64,000 bases of DNA from Psychrobacter aquaticus CMS 56 (lineage in GTDB: Bacteria; Pseudomonadota; Gammaproteobacteria; Pseudomonadales; Moraxellaceae), in the NCBI RefSeq assembly GCF_000471625.1, contig NZ_AUSW01000015.1, positions 186,001-250,000 on the forward strand, written 5' to 3'. Each line of letters starts with the position of its first letter. Position 1 is the first letter of the stretch. The notes under the pieces were generated by a model that was not told where the DNA came from, did no database searches, and was given only the letters and a program-made list of their open reading frames with translations. Below are positions 63,022 through 64,000 of the stretch, piece after piece. Position numbers and translations under genes: made by a program.

Positions 63022-64000
63022 ATGCCTCCTATCTATTTTACTCGCTCATCTGTGTCTAAACGATTTGGCAAAAGAGCGATAAAAGTGTCAACAGCGCCTA
63101 ATTTTTTTAGGTGTGCACTGACGACGCTAGGTTTCTTTGGGTTGAGTGCGGTTCTTATTCATGCACAAGCAGCAGAAGTATCTACCAATCGTACTAGCGA
63201 TAGCCCTACGGCAAGTCTCCAACTTATCAGTCTAAATGCCGATAACATAGCAGCAAACGATATGGATGGTTTAGCGGACGTTGCTGATATGTTAGATGCG
63301 GCAGACGAAGCTGATGACTCAATAGACAGCGTTGCAGATGCCAGCGCATTAACTGATGATCCAAGTGAGTTTGATACCAGCATTCCACCTGAGGTCGCTC
63401 AAGTCTCATTGAATGCTATCTCTCCAGAGACCCTCAAAACATTTGTCGCCGTCGTAGATTTGGTTCGCCGTGAATATGTTGATACGGTCAATGATGAAGA
63501 GCTGTTCAATAATGCGATGAGCGGTATGTTGACCAAGCTTGACAGTCATGCTGAGTTTTTAGATGCGGATGCCTATGAAAACCTGCGCGCTTTTACGGAA
63601 GGTGATGTCGGTGATGTCGGTATTAAGGTCACTTACCAGCCAGAAGCTGGCTATTGGGTGGTCACAGAGGTTATGAATGATTCACCTGCGGACAGAAAAG
63701 GCATCGATGTGGGAGATTACCTTCATCAAGTCGGTGATTTCAAATTAAGTGGAGATGAAGATAGTAATGATATCGAACAACTATTGACAGGCATTGCTGG
63801 TACGCAAGTGGATATTGTGACTTCTACAGCGGGTCGTCGCAAACATACCACCACTTTACAGCGTAATAATAGCCATCCTCAAATCGTCGAGACAAAGCTT
63901 GTTAATGGTATGGCTATTATCAAATTACCCGCTTTTCAAAACAACAGTCGCGAAAAGCTCTTAGACGGTTTGATTAATCTCAATGCACCTGTTTCAGGTA
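63022..64000 (+). CDS. ctpA: S41-family C-terminal processing protease (CtpA-like), 3' end outside window
   Basis: This is a periplasmic carboxy-terminal processing protease; the window ends within it. A basic N-terminus and signal-like helix (LTTLGFFGLSAVLIHAQAAE) are followed by about 70 Asp/Ala/Ser-rich residues. The family N-terminal helices follow (FVAVVDLVRREYVDTVNDEE, MLTKLDSHAEFLDADAY). A PDZ domain is visible (VTEVMNDSPADRKGIDVGDY), and the protease core begins (NGMAIIKLPAFQNNSREKL). The Ser/Lys dyad lies beyond 64000. The frame has no stop in the visible 979 bases. A 9-base tandem duplication encodes GDVGDVG. Confidence 0.9.
   Translation, partial: MPPIYFTRSSVSKRFGKRAIKVSTAPNFFRCALTTLGFFGLSAVLIHAQAAEVSTNRTSDSPTASLQLISLNADNIAANDMDGLADVADMLDAADEADDSIDSVADASALTDDPSEFDTSIPPEVAQVSLNAISPETLKTFVAVVDLVRREYVDTVNDEELFNNAMSGMLTKLDSHAEFLDADAYENLRAFTEGDVGDVGIKVTYQPEAGYWVVTEVMNDSPADRKGIDVGDYLHQVGDFKLSGDEDSNDIEQLLTGIAGTQVDIVTSTAGRRKHTTTLQRNNSHPQIVETKLVNGMAIIKLPAFQNNSREKLLDGLINLNAPVSG

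Noticed and set aside
63605..63622. Tandem 9-base duplication in the ctpA-like gene as a phase-variable repeat
   Set aside because: Two units in multiples of three keep the frame; nothing suggests switching.

Overview
The window looks like chromosome of a gammaproteobacterium of the Moraxellaceae, most likely Psychrobacter or a close relative. This is inferred from the moderately AT-rich base composition, the protein flavour of the housekeeping genes, and gene pairs such as ispB divergent from rplU-rpmA, rsgA divergent from orn, and rhodanese-grxC-secB. No ribosomal RNA operon or CRISPR array is visible. One tRNA gene (Val, anticodon GAC) is present.

Bases 1-13,100 are accessory in character. 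They open with the 3' part of an IS3-family element. Next comes an AT-rich arginine-degradation module: an AsnC/Lrp regulator, ornithine cyclodeaminase, arginase and a YjiH-type membrane protein. A membrane-anchored spermidine-synthase-like protein follows. The next block is a copper-homeostasis cluster (cueR, copA and a CopZ-like chaperone) with two well-formed CueR operators. It is framed by a dead IS1595-family transposase fragment and a dead IS5-family copy. Last comes an Rrf2 regulator with a thioredoxin-reductase-like flavoprotein, preceded by a perfect 15-bp inverted repeat. Then come an orphan IS5-type end and tRNA-Val.

Bases 13,500-42,760 are mostly core genes: glutathionyl-hydroquinone reductase, hemB, a complete tripartite RND efflux operon, ispB, rplU-rpmA, lolA, and a five-gene run lpxL-like/trpS/O-methyltransferase/scpA/scpB. 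They continue with rplM-rpsI, rsmD, mrdA (PBP2), a DUF445 membrane protein, the late cytochrome c maturation genes ccmF-G-H-I, and adk.

Bases 42,790-47,760 hold a very AT-rich restriction-modification island inserted between adk and secB. It has an Eco57I-like layout: a type IIG nuclease-methyltransferase plus a separate adenine methyltransferase. The IIG gene is interrupted near its 3' end by a one-base shortfall in an A7 tract. One extra A would extend the protein by a family-typical C-terminus that ends just before the methyltransferase start.

Bases 47,900-64,000 return to core genes: secB, grxC, a rhodanese, rsgA, orn, lpxH, ppiB, glnS, a zinc-ribbon protein, a 1-Cys peroxiredoxin, a GST, a META/DUF4377 lipoprotein, ruvC, fxsA, gpmI and the start of a ctpA-like protease that runs off the window. 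Small mobile remnants are scattered here: a truncated IS3 orfA, a 63-bp MITE whose ends match the IS5-family remnant, and one of two copies of a palindromic repeat of about 75 bp.

The observations most worth following are the A-tract frameshift in the type IIG gene, the Rrf2/flavoprotein pair with an unusual CxC motif and a strong candidate operator, the shared ends linking the IS5 remnant to the MITE, and the hairpin over the start of the YjiH-type gene.
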